33,868 nucleotides of DNA from contig QHTZ01000055.1 of assembly GCA_003221005.1 (NCBI GenBank), forward strand, positions 1-33,868, read 5' to 3'. The DNA is from Gemmatimonadota bacterium. GTDB lineage: Bacteria; Gemmatimonadota; Gemmatimonadetes; Gemmatimonadales; GWC2-71-9. Positions 21,416 through 28,492 of this stretch are shown here, one piece after another. The notes under the pieces are model-generated. The model saw nothing but the letters and a program-made list of their open reading frames with translations, had not been told where the DNA came from and searched no databases. How positions within the stretch are numbered: position 1 is the stretch's first letter; each line of letters starts with the position of its first letter. The position numbers and the translations under genes are program-made.

Positions 21416-22935
21416 CCAACGGCACGGTCGAATGCATCAGCTGCCATACGCCGGTGCCCGAGAACAGCCGGTACTGCTCGGTGTGCGGCGCCGACCAGTC
21501 CGGCGGTGGTGGACCGACCAGCACCACGAGCGCCGCGGCGCTGCTCCAGCGGCTCCAGCGCCTCGTGGAGGGCAAGTACAAGATCGAGCGGATGCTCGGC
21601 AAGGGCGGGATGGGCGCGGTGTTCCTCGCGCACGATCTCACGCTCGAGCGCGAGGTCGCGATCAAGCTGCTGCCGCCCGACATCGCCCAGGACGATCAGG
21701 TCGTGCGCCGGTTCCAGCAGGAGGCCAAGACCGCCGCCAAGCTCGACCACCCGAACATCATCCCGATCTACCGCGTCGAGAGCGAAGGCGGCCTCAACTA
21801 CTTCGTGATGAAGTACATCTCGGGGACGTCGCTCGAGGACGTGTTGGAGCAGAAGGAGCCCCTCGCCGCCGACTACATCCAGCGGGTGCTGTGGGAGGCT
21901 GCCTGCGCGCTCGGGCACGCCCACCAGCGCGGCGTCGTGCACCGCGACGTCAAGCCGGCGAACATCATGTTCGACCATGACGGGCGCGTGATGCTCACCG
22001 ACTTCGGAATCTCCAAAGCGCTCCAGGCGGCCACCGGCTTCACAGCCACGGGGATGATCATCGGTACGCCGCACTACATGGCGCCCGAGCAGGCGAAGGG
22101 GGCGACGGTGGATGGACGCGCCGACGAATACTCGCTGGGGGTGGTCGGGTACCGCATGGTCACGGGCGCGCTGCCGTTCAGCGGCGACTCGGTGCACACC
22201 ATTCTCTACAAGCACATTTTCGAGCAGGCGCCGCAGGCCAAGTCGCTCCGGGCCGACATCCCCGACCACATCTCCGCGGCGATCGGGCGCGCGATGTCGA
22301 AGGACCCGGGCGAGCGGTTCGCGACGATGGAGAGCTTCGCGACCGCCGTGTGGCCGGAGCAGCCGGTGGTGGCAGCGGGCCCGGCGCGCCCGCCTACCCG
22401 GCCCGCGGCGCGGGCTCGCGCCGGCGCCACTCCGGAGGCGCCGACCGAGGTGACAGCGGCGCCCACGACGCCGCTCCCTGTGGCGCGGGGTGCGGCGCCG
22501 CGCAAGTCGAAGACCGGTCTCCTCGTGAGCGCCGCGCTGGTCGCGGTCGCGGCCGTAGGAGGATACCTGGTGTTCGGGCGGGGCACGGCAGCGCCGCCCG
22601 AGCCGGCGTCGCAGCCCGCCGCCACGCGGGTGGACACCGTTCGCGTCTCGGACACCGTGCGGGTCCCACAACGTCCCTTCCGGATCGATCGACGCCAGCC
22701 GGTGACCGTTCCTTCCGCCGGCCAACAGGGCTACGTCACGGTGAATGCCGAGCCGTACGGCGAGGTGTACGTCGACGGCGTGGATGTCGGCCCGACACCC
22801 GTCGTGCGCTACGCCGTCCCTGCGGGCGCGCACACGATCAAGGTCGTGCGCGAGGGGTACCGGTCGGTGACCGAGCGCGTCCAGGTGGACGCCGGGAACA
22901 CCGTGCCGAAACGCTACACGCTCTTGCCCGAGTGA
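21412..22935 (+). CDS. Transmembrane Ser/Thr protein kinase with zinc ribbon and PEGA domain
   Basis: A 507-residue eukaryotic-like kinase. An N-terminal zinc ribbon has C8, C11, C22 and C25. The kinase domain (about 56-315) has the glycine loop LGKGGMGAV, K85 in VAIK, E104, catalytic HRDVKPANI (177-185), DFG (197-199) and GTPHYMAPEQ (218-227), so it should be active. A Pro/Ala-rich linker leads to one membrane helix (368-387), then a PEGA domain (about 439-505: YVTVNAEPYGEVYVDGVDVG). PEGA domains typically lie outside the membrane and bind surface structures. The ATG overlaps the previous stop and the stop overlaps the next start (TGATG). Substrates are unknown; the coupled neighbours are the first candidates. 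Confidence 0.95.
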   Translation: MTNGTVECISCHTPVPENSRYCSVCGADQSGGGGPTSTTSAAALLQRLQRLVEGKYKIERMLGKGGMGAVFLAHDLTLEREVAIKLLPPDIAQDDQVVRRFQQEAKTAAKLDHPNIIPIYRVESEGGLNYFVMKYISGTSLEDVLEQKEPLAADYIQRVLWEAACALGHAHQRGVVHRDVKPANIMFDHDGRVMLTDFGISKALQAATGFTATGMIIGTPHYMAPEQAKGATVDGRADEYSLGVVGYRMVTGALPFSGDSVHTILYKHIFEQAPQAKSLRADIPDHISAAIGRAMSKDPGERFATMESFATAVWPEQPVVAAGPARPPTRPAARARAGATPEAPTEVTAAPTTPLPVARGAAPRKSKTGLLVSAALVAVAAVGGYLVFGRGTAAPPEPASQPAATRVDTVRVSDTVRVPQRPFRIDRRQPVTVPSAGQQGYVTVNAEPYGEVYVDGVDVGPTPVVRYAVPAGAHTIKVVREGYRSVTERVQVDAGNTVPKRYTLLPE

Positions 22936-23984
22936 TGAGGGCCATGCGCTCGAGCGGCTTGCTCCTGATGCTGGCGCTGGGCATCCCGGCGGCGGTGCGT
23001 GCTCAGGCGGCGCCCGCGCCGCAGAACGCGACGCTGCGCGCCGCGATCCAGGCGTACGAGAACCTCGACTTCACGCGCGCGATCACGCTCGCGCGCCGGG
23101 CGCTGAGCGAACACATGACCGGGCCCGATCAAGCGCGCGCCTACGAGCTGCTCGGCTTCAGCTACAGCGCCACCGACTCGCAGGTCAAGGCGGTGGACGC
23201 CTTCAAGCAGGCCATCCTGCTCGATCCCGATCGCCAGCTCGACCCCAACAAGGTGTCCCCCAAGATCACGAGCCTCTTCTACTCGGCGCTGGGACAGGTG
23301 CTCGTGGTGCGGCAGCTCCAGGCGGACAGCGCGCGGTTCATCGGTGGGCAGGGCGCGGTGCCGCTCCGGTTCACGGTGACGAGTCCGGCGCGGGTCCGCG
23401 TGCGCGCGGTGAGCGGCTCGACTTCGCTGCTCGTCGACTCCGCCGTCCTCACGGGAGCGGTCAACGTGCGCTGGCTCGCCCGACTCCCGAACGGCGATCC
23501 GGTCCCGTCCGGGACGTGGCTCATCGTGGTGGAAGCGACCTCGGGGCAGAACACCTTCTCCGCGTCGCGGTCGCTGCGGGTGACCTACAGTCCGGTGGAC
23601 ACGCTGCCGCACCTGACCAGCTTGCCGGGTTACAAGGAGCTGCCGGAGACCGAGGTGCCGCCGCAGAGCTGGCGCCCCTTGGGACTAGCGTTCCTGTTCA
23701 CGGGCAGCGCCGCCGCGGGCGCGCTCGCCCTCAACAACGACGGTCTGGGCTCCGCACCGGGGCGCGAGCTGATCGGCGTAAGCGTCGTGACGCTGGCCGC
23801 GGGCTTCGTGATGACGCTCCGCAAGCCGGCACCGCGGCCGGCAGAGGCAAACATCCTCTACAACCGGCTGCTGCGCGAGCAGCTGTCGCAGCGCAACGCC
23901 GACATCGCGAAGGAGAACGTAAAGCGGCGCCAGCAGGTCCAGCTCACGGTCGTGCCCCTGCCCAAGACCGGAAGCGCGCGGTGA
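22935..23984 (+). CDS. Membrane protein with TPR-like helices and Ig-like domain
   Basis: A 349-residue protein with a signal peptide (1-23, ending VRAQ). Helices at about 32-100 resemble tetratricopeptide repeats (AYENLDFTRAITLARRAL; ARAYELLGFSYSATDS; AVDAFKQAILLDPD). A beta-rich region (about 141-220) contains LPNGDPVPSGTWLIVVEA, similar to FlgD-type Ig-like capping domains. Two membrane helices (about 248-266 and 279-294) and a charged coiled C-terminus (305-335) follow. The first-gene-to-next overlap (TGATG with the kinase, GTGA with the barrel gene) places it in the kinase module, possibly linking inner and outer membranes. I do not recognise a named family. Confidence 0.8.
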   Translation: MRAMRSSGLLLMLALGIPAAVRAQAAPAPQNATLRAAIQAYENLDFTRAITLARRALSEHMTGPDQARAYELLGFSYSATDSQVKAVDAFKQAILLDPDRQLDPNKVSPKITSLFYSALGQVLVVRQLQADSARFIGGQGAVPLRFTVTSPARVRVRAVSGSTSLLVDSAVLTGAVNVRWLARLPNGDPVPSGTWLIVVEATSGQNTFSASRSLRVTYSPVDTLPHLTSLPGYKELPETEVPPQSWRPLGLAFLFTGSAAAGALALNNDGLGSAPGRELIGVSVVTLAAGFVMTLRKPAPRPAEANILYNRLLREQLSQRNADIAKENVKRRQQVQLTVVPLPKTGSAR

Positions 23985-24625
23985 GGGCCCTGGCGCTGGG
24001 CGGCTTCTTGCTGGGGCTCTGCACCAGGTCCGCGGCGGCGCAGCACGCGACCCTCGGGCCGGCGGTCGCCGTGGCCGAGTATCGCGAAGTCGCGTCCAGC
24101 CTGCGCTACAGCGGCGTCGGCCCCGGGGCGTCGGCCCGGGTGACGTGGCATCGCTTCACGCTCGATGCCGCGATCGTGTCGATCCAGATGAAGCCCGCGT
24201 CCGGGAGCGCCGCGACGCAGAGTTTCCGCGCTACCGAGATCGACGGGTGGCTGCGGTGGGATGCGCTGAACTACATGAGCTTCGAGGTGGGACTCACGCA
24301 GCGCTCGCCAGACTCGGATTTCGCCGCGCAGTCGCTCGGTGCGGTGCGCGTGGGTGCCCGCACGCGCTACCTCCTCGGACCCGGTGCCACCATCTGGCTG
24401 CGGGGCGACTACCTCGCGGGCGCGCAGTTCTCAGGCGGCGGCACCGCACCGCTGGCCCTCGAGTTGGGCTTGGGCCTCGATCTCGAGTTGTCGCGCCACG
24501 TGCGCGCCCAGGTGGATTACTCCTTCCAGCGCCTGGACCGCAAGACCAACCCCGCCGGCGGCGCGAAAGCGAGCGTGCCGATCGAACAGTCGCTCGCGCG
24601 CCTCGGGCTGACGGTAGGACTGTAG
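23981..24625 (+). CDS. Predicted small outer-membrane beta-barrel protein
   Basis: A 214-residue protein starting at GTG 23981, inside the preceding stop. A signal peptide ends near SAAAQ (residue 21). The rest is a series of amphipathic strands with conserved turn glycines, such as ATLGPAVAVAEYREV, SARVTWHRFTLDAAIV, YMSFEVGLTQRSPDSD, GAVRVGARTRYLL, IWLRGDYLAGAQF and HVRAQVDYSFQRLDR. The pattern fits an eight- to ten-stranded barrel. The last strand ends LARLGLTVGL, without the terminal Phe common in BAM substrates. It is the last gene of the kinase module. A GCACCG/CGGTGC hairpin lies at 24651-24672, and the remaining gap to 24873 (248 bases from the stop) has only a possible promoter. Confidence 0.75.
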   Translation: MRALALGGFLLGLCTRSAAAQHATLGPAVAVAEYREVASSLRYSGVGPGASARVTWHRFTLDAAIVSIQMKPASGSAATQSFRATEIDGWLRWDALNYMSFEVGLTQRSPDSDFAAQSLGAVRVGARTRYLLGPGATIWLRGDYLAGAQFSGGGTAPLALELGLGLDLELSRHVRAQVDYSFQRLDRKTNPAGGAKASVPIEQSLARLGLTVGL

Positions 24626-24830
24626 CAGCACACTAGGGCGTCGCGCGGGCGCACCGGGTCGCGCCGCGGTGCACCCGATCGGCGAGCCGGTGAACCCAAC
24701 CCTGCATTGTGCCGTCGCCGGGTGCTGGACGTAACCGGCCGCGCGGCAATCACTTCCGCACCACTCCATCGCGCGACCGGAACGTCCGTGATATCGCTCA
24801 CCCCCGCGCGGGGTGCGGTGCGGCATATGC

Positions 24831-24859
24831 TTGGACGACAACAGCGGAACAACGATACT
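24831..24859 (+). promoter_or_regulatory. Weak sigma70-type promoter before the receiver-GGDEF gene
   Basis: TTGGAC (24831-24836), a 17-base spacer and GATACT (24854-24859). The -10 box matches four of six, the -35 box three of six. Transcription would begin about 8 bases before ATG 24874, an almost leaderless message, which fits the absence of a Shine-Dalgarno site. Confidence 0.3.
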
Positions 24860-24873
24860 GCACTACGGTCGTA

Positions 24874-25761
24874 ATGAAATCATCGCGTGCGGGCAACCGG
24901 GCCGCCCGACTGCGGCCGCCGGCGGCTCTGATCGCCGGCGGGCGCGAAGGGGCCGCCTGGGACGTCGAAGGCATCCTGGCGCGACGTGGCTACCTGGTGT
25001 TTCGGGCCCACGCGCTCAGTGGCGCTGTTGCCCTGGCGCGGCGCGTGCGTCCCGACGTGATTATCCTCGACGCCGCCCCGTCCGACCCGGGCGGCCTCGC
25101 GTTGAGCCGAGAGCTTCGCGGCGACCGGGAGGTCGGGGTGAGCACTCCCGTGCTGGTCGCCACGCGCGAGCAACCGACGCCGCGGCAGCATCGTGACGCG
25201 CTGCGCGCCGGGACGTGGGGCTTCCTCACGTCGCCGCTCGGGGCGGCGGAGGAGGAGCTCGTAGCCACGCTCGACACGTTCGTGCTCGCTAAACGCGAGG
25301 CGGACCGCGCTGGGCTCGAGAGCCTGCGGGACGCGGGGAGCGGCCTGTACGACGTGCGCGGCCTGGCGCACCGCGCGCGGGAGCTCACGCTGCAGGCGTT
25401 CCACCACCACGCGGGACTCGCGTGCGTGGCCTTGGGGCCGGCGACCGACGCGGAGGAACGGTTCGCGCGGGCGCTGGCTTCCGGTGGCCGGCAGTCGGAC
25501 GCCATCGGCCGTACCGGGGCCGCGGAGTTCGCCGTCGTCGCGCCCGGCACCGATCGCGGGGGCGCGGTGAAGCTCGCGGAGCGATTCGCGCGGCTGGCGC
25601 CCGGCGTGGCGCTGCGCGCGGGCTACGTCGCCGTCGGGAACGTGCGCTACACGCCGCTCGAGCCGAAGAACATGCTGGCGCACGCACGCAGGGCGCTACG
25701 GCTTGCCCAGGCGGAGCACGCCGGGGCATGGATCCGCGCATTCGACGAGCCACGGAGGTGA
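24874..25761 (+). CDS. Degenerate receiver-GGDEF protein
   Basis: A 295-residue protein with two decayed signalling domains. Residues about 17-140 follow a response-regulator fold and keep a candidate phosphorylation site D66 (DVIILDAAPS), but the N-terminal acidic pair is replaced by AGGREG and the conserved lysine by S120 (FLTSPLG). Residues about 150-290 follow a GGDEF fold (SGLYDVRGLAHRARELTLQ; ending MLAHARRALRLAQ), but the signature is GAAEF (215-219), so cyclase activity is unlikely. It could be a nucleotide sensor or a regulatory partner. It ends four bases before the intact diguanylate cyclase, so the pair is probably co-transcribed. Confidence 0.8.
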   Translation: MKSSRAGNRAARLRPPAALIAGGREGAAWDVEGILARRGYLVFRAHALSGAVALARRVRPDVIILDAAPSDPGGLALSRELRGDREVGVSTPVLVATREQPTPRQHRDALRAGTWGFLTSPLGAAEEELVATLDTFVLAKREADRAGLESLRDAGSGLYDVRGLAHRARELTLQAFHHHAGLACVALGPATDAEERFARALASGGRQSDAIGRTGAAEFAVVAPGTDRGGAVKLAERFARLAPGVALRAGYVAVGNVRYTPLEPKNMLAHARRALRLAQAEHAGAWIRAFDEPRR

Positions 25762-25765
25762 TGCG

Positions 25766-27151
25766 GTGAACCGGACGCGGCTGGTGCTGCGCCATCTGGC
25801 GCTGCTCCTGACTCTCACCATCGTTTATCTCGTCGCCGGCAAGCTTGGCCTGCGGCTCGCCTTCGTGCACGCCAGCGCAACCGGCGTATGGGCGCCGACG
25901 GGGATCGCCCTTGCAGCGTTCCTGACCCTCGGCTACGAGGTGTGGCCGGCCATCCTGTGCGGCGCGTTTCTCGTGAACCTGACGACCGCGGGGACGGTCG
26001 CGACCTCAATCGGCATCAGCATCGGGAACACGCTCGAGGGGGTGGTCGGCGCCTACCTCGTGACCCGCTTCGCCGCCGGCAGCCGGGCCTTCGTGCGCGC
26101 GCGGGACGCGCTCCGTTTTGCCATCCTCGCTGGCATGCTCGCCACGACCGTCAGTCCCACGATCGGCATCACCACCCTCGCCGTGGCGGGGTTCGCCCGC
26201 TGGGCGGACTACGGATCCATCTGGCTGACGTGGTGGCTCGGAGACGCGGTCGGCGCCCTCATCGTCGCGCCGGTCCTGCTGCTGTGGACGGCGGACCCCC
26301 GGCTCGGCTGGAGCAGACGCCAGCTGCTCGAGGCTGGCGCCTTGGTCGCGACGCTCGTCGCCGCCGGCGTGATCGTGTTCGGCGGCGCCCTCCTCCCGGG
26401 GATCCGGAACTATCCGCTCGAGTTCCTGTGCATGCCGTTCCTGCTGTGGGCGGCGTTCCGCTTCGGCCCGCGCGAGGTGGCGACGGCGATCGTCGTGTTG
26501 TCGGTGATCGCCATCTGGGGCACGCTGCACGGGTTCGGTCCGTTCGTGCGGGACTCGGAGAACGAATCCCTCCTGCTGTTGCAGGCCTTCATGGGCGTCA
26601 CGTCGGTGATGTCCACGGCGCTGGCCGTGGTCGTCTCGGAGCGGAAGCACGTCGAGGAGCAACTGCGGCGCCTGGCCGTGAGCGATCCCCTCACCGGGCT
26701 CGCCAATTACCGGCAGCTGATCGAGGTGCTCGACGCCGAGATCATGCGGGCGCAGCGCAACGGCCGGTCGTTCGCGATCCTGTTTTTCGATCTCGACGGC
26801 CTCAAGAAGATCAACGACCGCCACGGCCACCTCGTCGGGAGCCGGGCGCTGTGTCGCCTGGCCGAGGCGATGCGGGCTTCGTCCCGCGCCATCGACACGG
26901 GGGCCCGCTACGGCGGCGACGAGTTTGCCTTGATCCTTCCCGAGACAACGGAAGCGGCAGCCTGGCAGGTCGCGACCCGCATCACGGAACGACTGGCGGC
27001 GGACCGCGAGCATCCAAAGCTGTCGGTGAGTGCGGGTGTCGCGGAGTATCCGCGCGACGGGGATACGGTCGAGGTGCTGCTCGGCGTCGCGGACCGGCTG
27101 TTGTACGAGGCAAAGCCCCACGTCCCGAGCAGGTCCGCGCGCCGCGCCTAG
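25766..27151 (+). CDS. MASE1-GGDEF diguanylate cyclase
   Basis: Makes cyclic di-GMP from two GTP. It has 461 residues starting at GTG 25766, chosen because GGAGG sits 7 bases upstream and an ATG at 25761 is out of frame. Residues 1-290 are a MASE1 sensor with about eight membrane helices (opening LVAGKLGLRLAFVHASATGVW; WAPTGIALA). The GGDEF domain (302-452) has DPLTGLANYR, FDLDGLKKINDRHGH and the intact RYGGDEFALIL (381-391). An inhibitory I-site RAID (374-377) sits exactly five residues before GGDEF, so product inhibition is expected. There is no EAL domain. The ligand sensed by MASE1 is not known. Confidence 0.95.
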   Translation: MNRTRLVLRHLALLLTLTIVYLVAGKLGLRLAFVHASATGVWAPTGIALAAFLTLGYEVWPAILCGAFLVNLTTAGTVATSIGISIGNTLEGVVGAYLVTRFAAGSRAFVRARDALRFAILAGMLATTVSPTIGITTLAVAGFARWADYGSIWLTWWLGDAVGALIVAPVLLLWTADPRLGWSRRQLLEAGALVATLVAAGVIVFGGALLPGIRNYPLEFLCMPFLLWAAFRFGPREVATAIVVLSVIAIWGTLHGFGPFVRDSENESLLLLQAFMGVTSVMSTALAVVVSERKHVEEQLRRLAVSDPLTGLANYRQLIEVLDAEIMRAQRNGRSFAILFFDLDGLKKINDRHGHLVGSRALCRLAEAMRASSRAIDTGARYGGDEFALILPETTEAAAWQVATRITERLAADREHPKLSVSAGVAEYPRDGDTVEVLLGVADRLLYEAKPHVPSRSARRA

Positions 27152-27154
27152 GCC

Positions 27155-28264
27155 CTAGAAGTGGACGCGCGGGCTGACCCGCCCGCGATCCCATGCACTC
27201 GTCTGCCAGTTGTCAGGCCGCTCCGCCGTCCGCACCCATGGCGGGAGCGGCACCGCCAAGTACGCCGCCAGGGCGACGACGTACGGCTCGTACATCCGCC
27301 GCAGGTCCGCCAGCCGCTCGGCCGTCTGCCCGTCCCGCAGCCGCATCCCACCGTCGGCGAGCCGCGCCCGCAAGCGCGCGAACTCCTCGTCCGGGAGCCG
27401 GTCCGCCGGCGGCGCGGTCGGCGGCGTGCTGAAGACCTGCGCCAGATCCACCACGGAGTGTCGCGCCATCGCGAAGGTCAACTCGGCTTGGCGCACGCAC
27501 CATCCCTCGAGGCCTACGATCACGAGGGCGCTCGCGTCGAGGATCGTCGTCAGCGCGGCGAGCCAGGACTGATTGTTGTGTTGGGAGCGGAAGTACGCGA
27601 GCACCGGATACGAGATATGACTTTCGAGGACGTCCGCGGCCCAGCGCTCCCACTCGTGCAGCAGCTCTCGGAGCGCCTCGTGTTGCCCGTCCTGACGGTG
27701 CCGCCACAGCAGCTCGCCCGCCGTCGGTGGCGAGCCGGCGCGCGCGTCCAGCAGCGAAATCGCACCCTCGCGGCGGGAGAATGCCTGGTAGATCACCGGG
27801 AGGTACCCGATCACGCTCGCGAGAAAGGCGAACCCCGTGCCCGCCTCGATCACCGTCACGGCCTTGGCAAGTGCCGTCCGCGGCACGACGTCTCCCAGGC
27901 CGAGCGTGAAGAAGGTCGTGCCGCTGAGGTAGAGGTCCGCCCCGAAGCCAGGTGATCCTCCGGTCATGGCGAGCGCCGACCCAGCCGCCCATTGAACCAT
28001 CCCGAACGCGAGCACGATGCCGATCGCCCACACGCTGAGGAGCGCGAGGAGCGAGAGGGGCCCGAAGAAGCTGAGGAACGCCTCGCGCCGCTTCGCAGGG
28101 AGCAGCCGCGCGGTTGCGCGCCAGGGGAGCCAGGTGCCGCGGTAAAACAGGCGCGTGATCCGGAACCGCCGGCTGACGCGGCGCGGCAGAATGATCGTCT
28201 CGAAGGCGTCGAGCAGTACCGCGGCGAGCAGCGCGGCGCCCAACGCACCGATGCCCCATCGCAT
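27155..28264 (-). CDS. Ion channel family protein with TLGLGD filter
   Basis: A 369-residue membrane protein starting at ATG 28264. Helices lie near 5-27, 66-90 and 131-160, with the pore loop between the latter two: GTTFFTLGLGDVVP (115-128). The filter TLGLGD (120-125) replaces the potassium signature TVGYGD. FETIILPRRV (21-30) follows the first helix. A helical cytoplasmic domain (about 165-369) has no recognised RCK/TrkA motif. It is most simply a potassium-channel relative of the two-helix pore type, but selectivity cannot be deduced. Its stop lies three bases from the stop of the convergent cyclase gene. Confidence 0.8.
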   Translation of the reverse strand: MRWGIGALGAALLAAVLLDAFETIILPRRVSRRFRITRLFYRGTWLPWRATARLLPAKRREAFLSFFGPLSLLALLSVWAIGIVLAFGMVQWAAGSALAMTGGSPGFGADLYLSGTTFFTLGLGDVVPRTALAKAVTVIEAGTGFAFLASVIGYLPVIYQAFSRREGAISLLDARAGSPPTAGELLWRHRQDGQHEALRELLHEWERWAADVLESHISYPVLAYFRSQHNNQSWLAALTTILDASALVIVGLEGWCVRQAELTFAMARHSVVDLAQVFSTPPTAPPADRLPDEEFARLRARLADGGMRLRDGQTAERLADLRRMYEPYVVALAAYLAVPLPPWVRTAERPDNWQTSAWDRGRVSPRVHF

Positions 28265-28280
28265 AGCGGCCGGAAAGCTA
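28265..28280 (-). promoter_or_regulatory. Candidate leaderless promoter element before the channel gene
   Basis: The minus strand reads TAGCTTTCCGGCCGCT directly before ATG 28264. It matches the string before the SDR gene start at 13 of 16 positions, with identical spacing to the ATG. A TTG lies 17 bases upstream of the TA box. No Shine-Dalgarno site is present. Confidence 0.4.
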
Positions 28281-28399
28281 GCGCGTTTGTGGTCCGGCAA
28301 CTCGCAGGGCAAATGGAGCGTCGCGCCGGTGGTTTGTCGCAATTTCGCCCGCCCGTGCCGCAAAAACGCCCTATTTCCGTGGTTGGGTGTGCTGGCATC

Positions 28400-28415
28400 T
28401 TGACTGGTAAGTCAA
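28400..28415 (+). promoter_or_regulatory. Palindromic operator-like dyad overlapping a possible -35 box
   Basis: TTGACT (28400-28405), four bases, then AGTCAA (28410-28415) is a perfect dyad, and the first half doubles as a -35 box. A -10 sequence at good spacing is poor (TAGGTA at 28424). It lies about 80 bases before the receptor start in the 228-base divergent gap 28265-28492, so a repressor site controlling the receptor operon is plausible. Confidence 0.4.
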
Positions 28416-28492
28416 AGTTCCCCTAGGTATTAGCGTCTCGCGTCCCAGGGGGGCGAGCACCCACCCGTCAATGGACCGAAAGGATCCGAAGC

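Noticed and set aside
21379-22833. A 484-codon open frame on the minus strand opposite the Ser/Thr kinase
   Set aside because: Antisense shadow of a GC-rich gene: the plus strand has a full kinase with all motifs, and the antisense product has no recognisable domains.
24827-24874. A 15-codon leader-peptide-like ORF whose TAA overlaps ATG 24874
   Set aside because: Too short to support and no Shine-Dalgarno site; it also overlaps the candidate promoter, which is equally weak.
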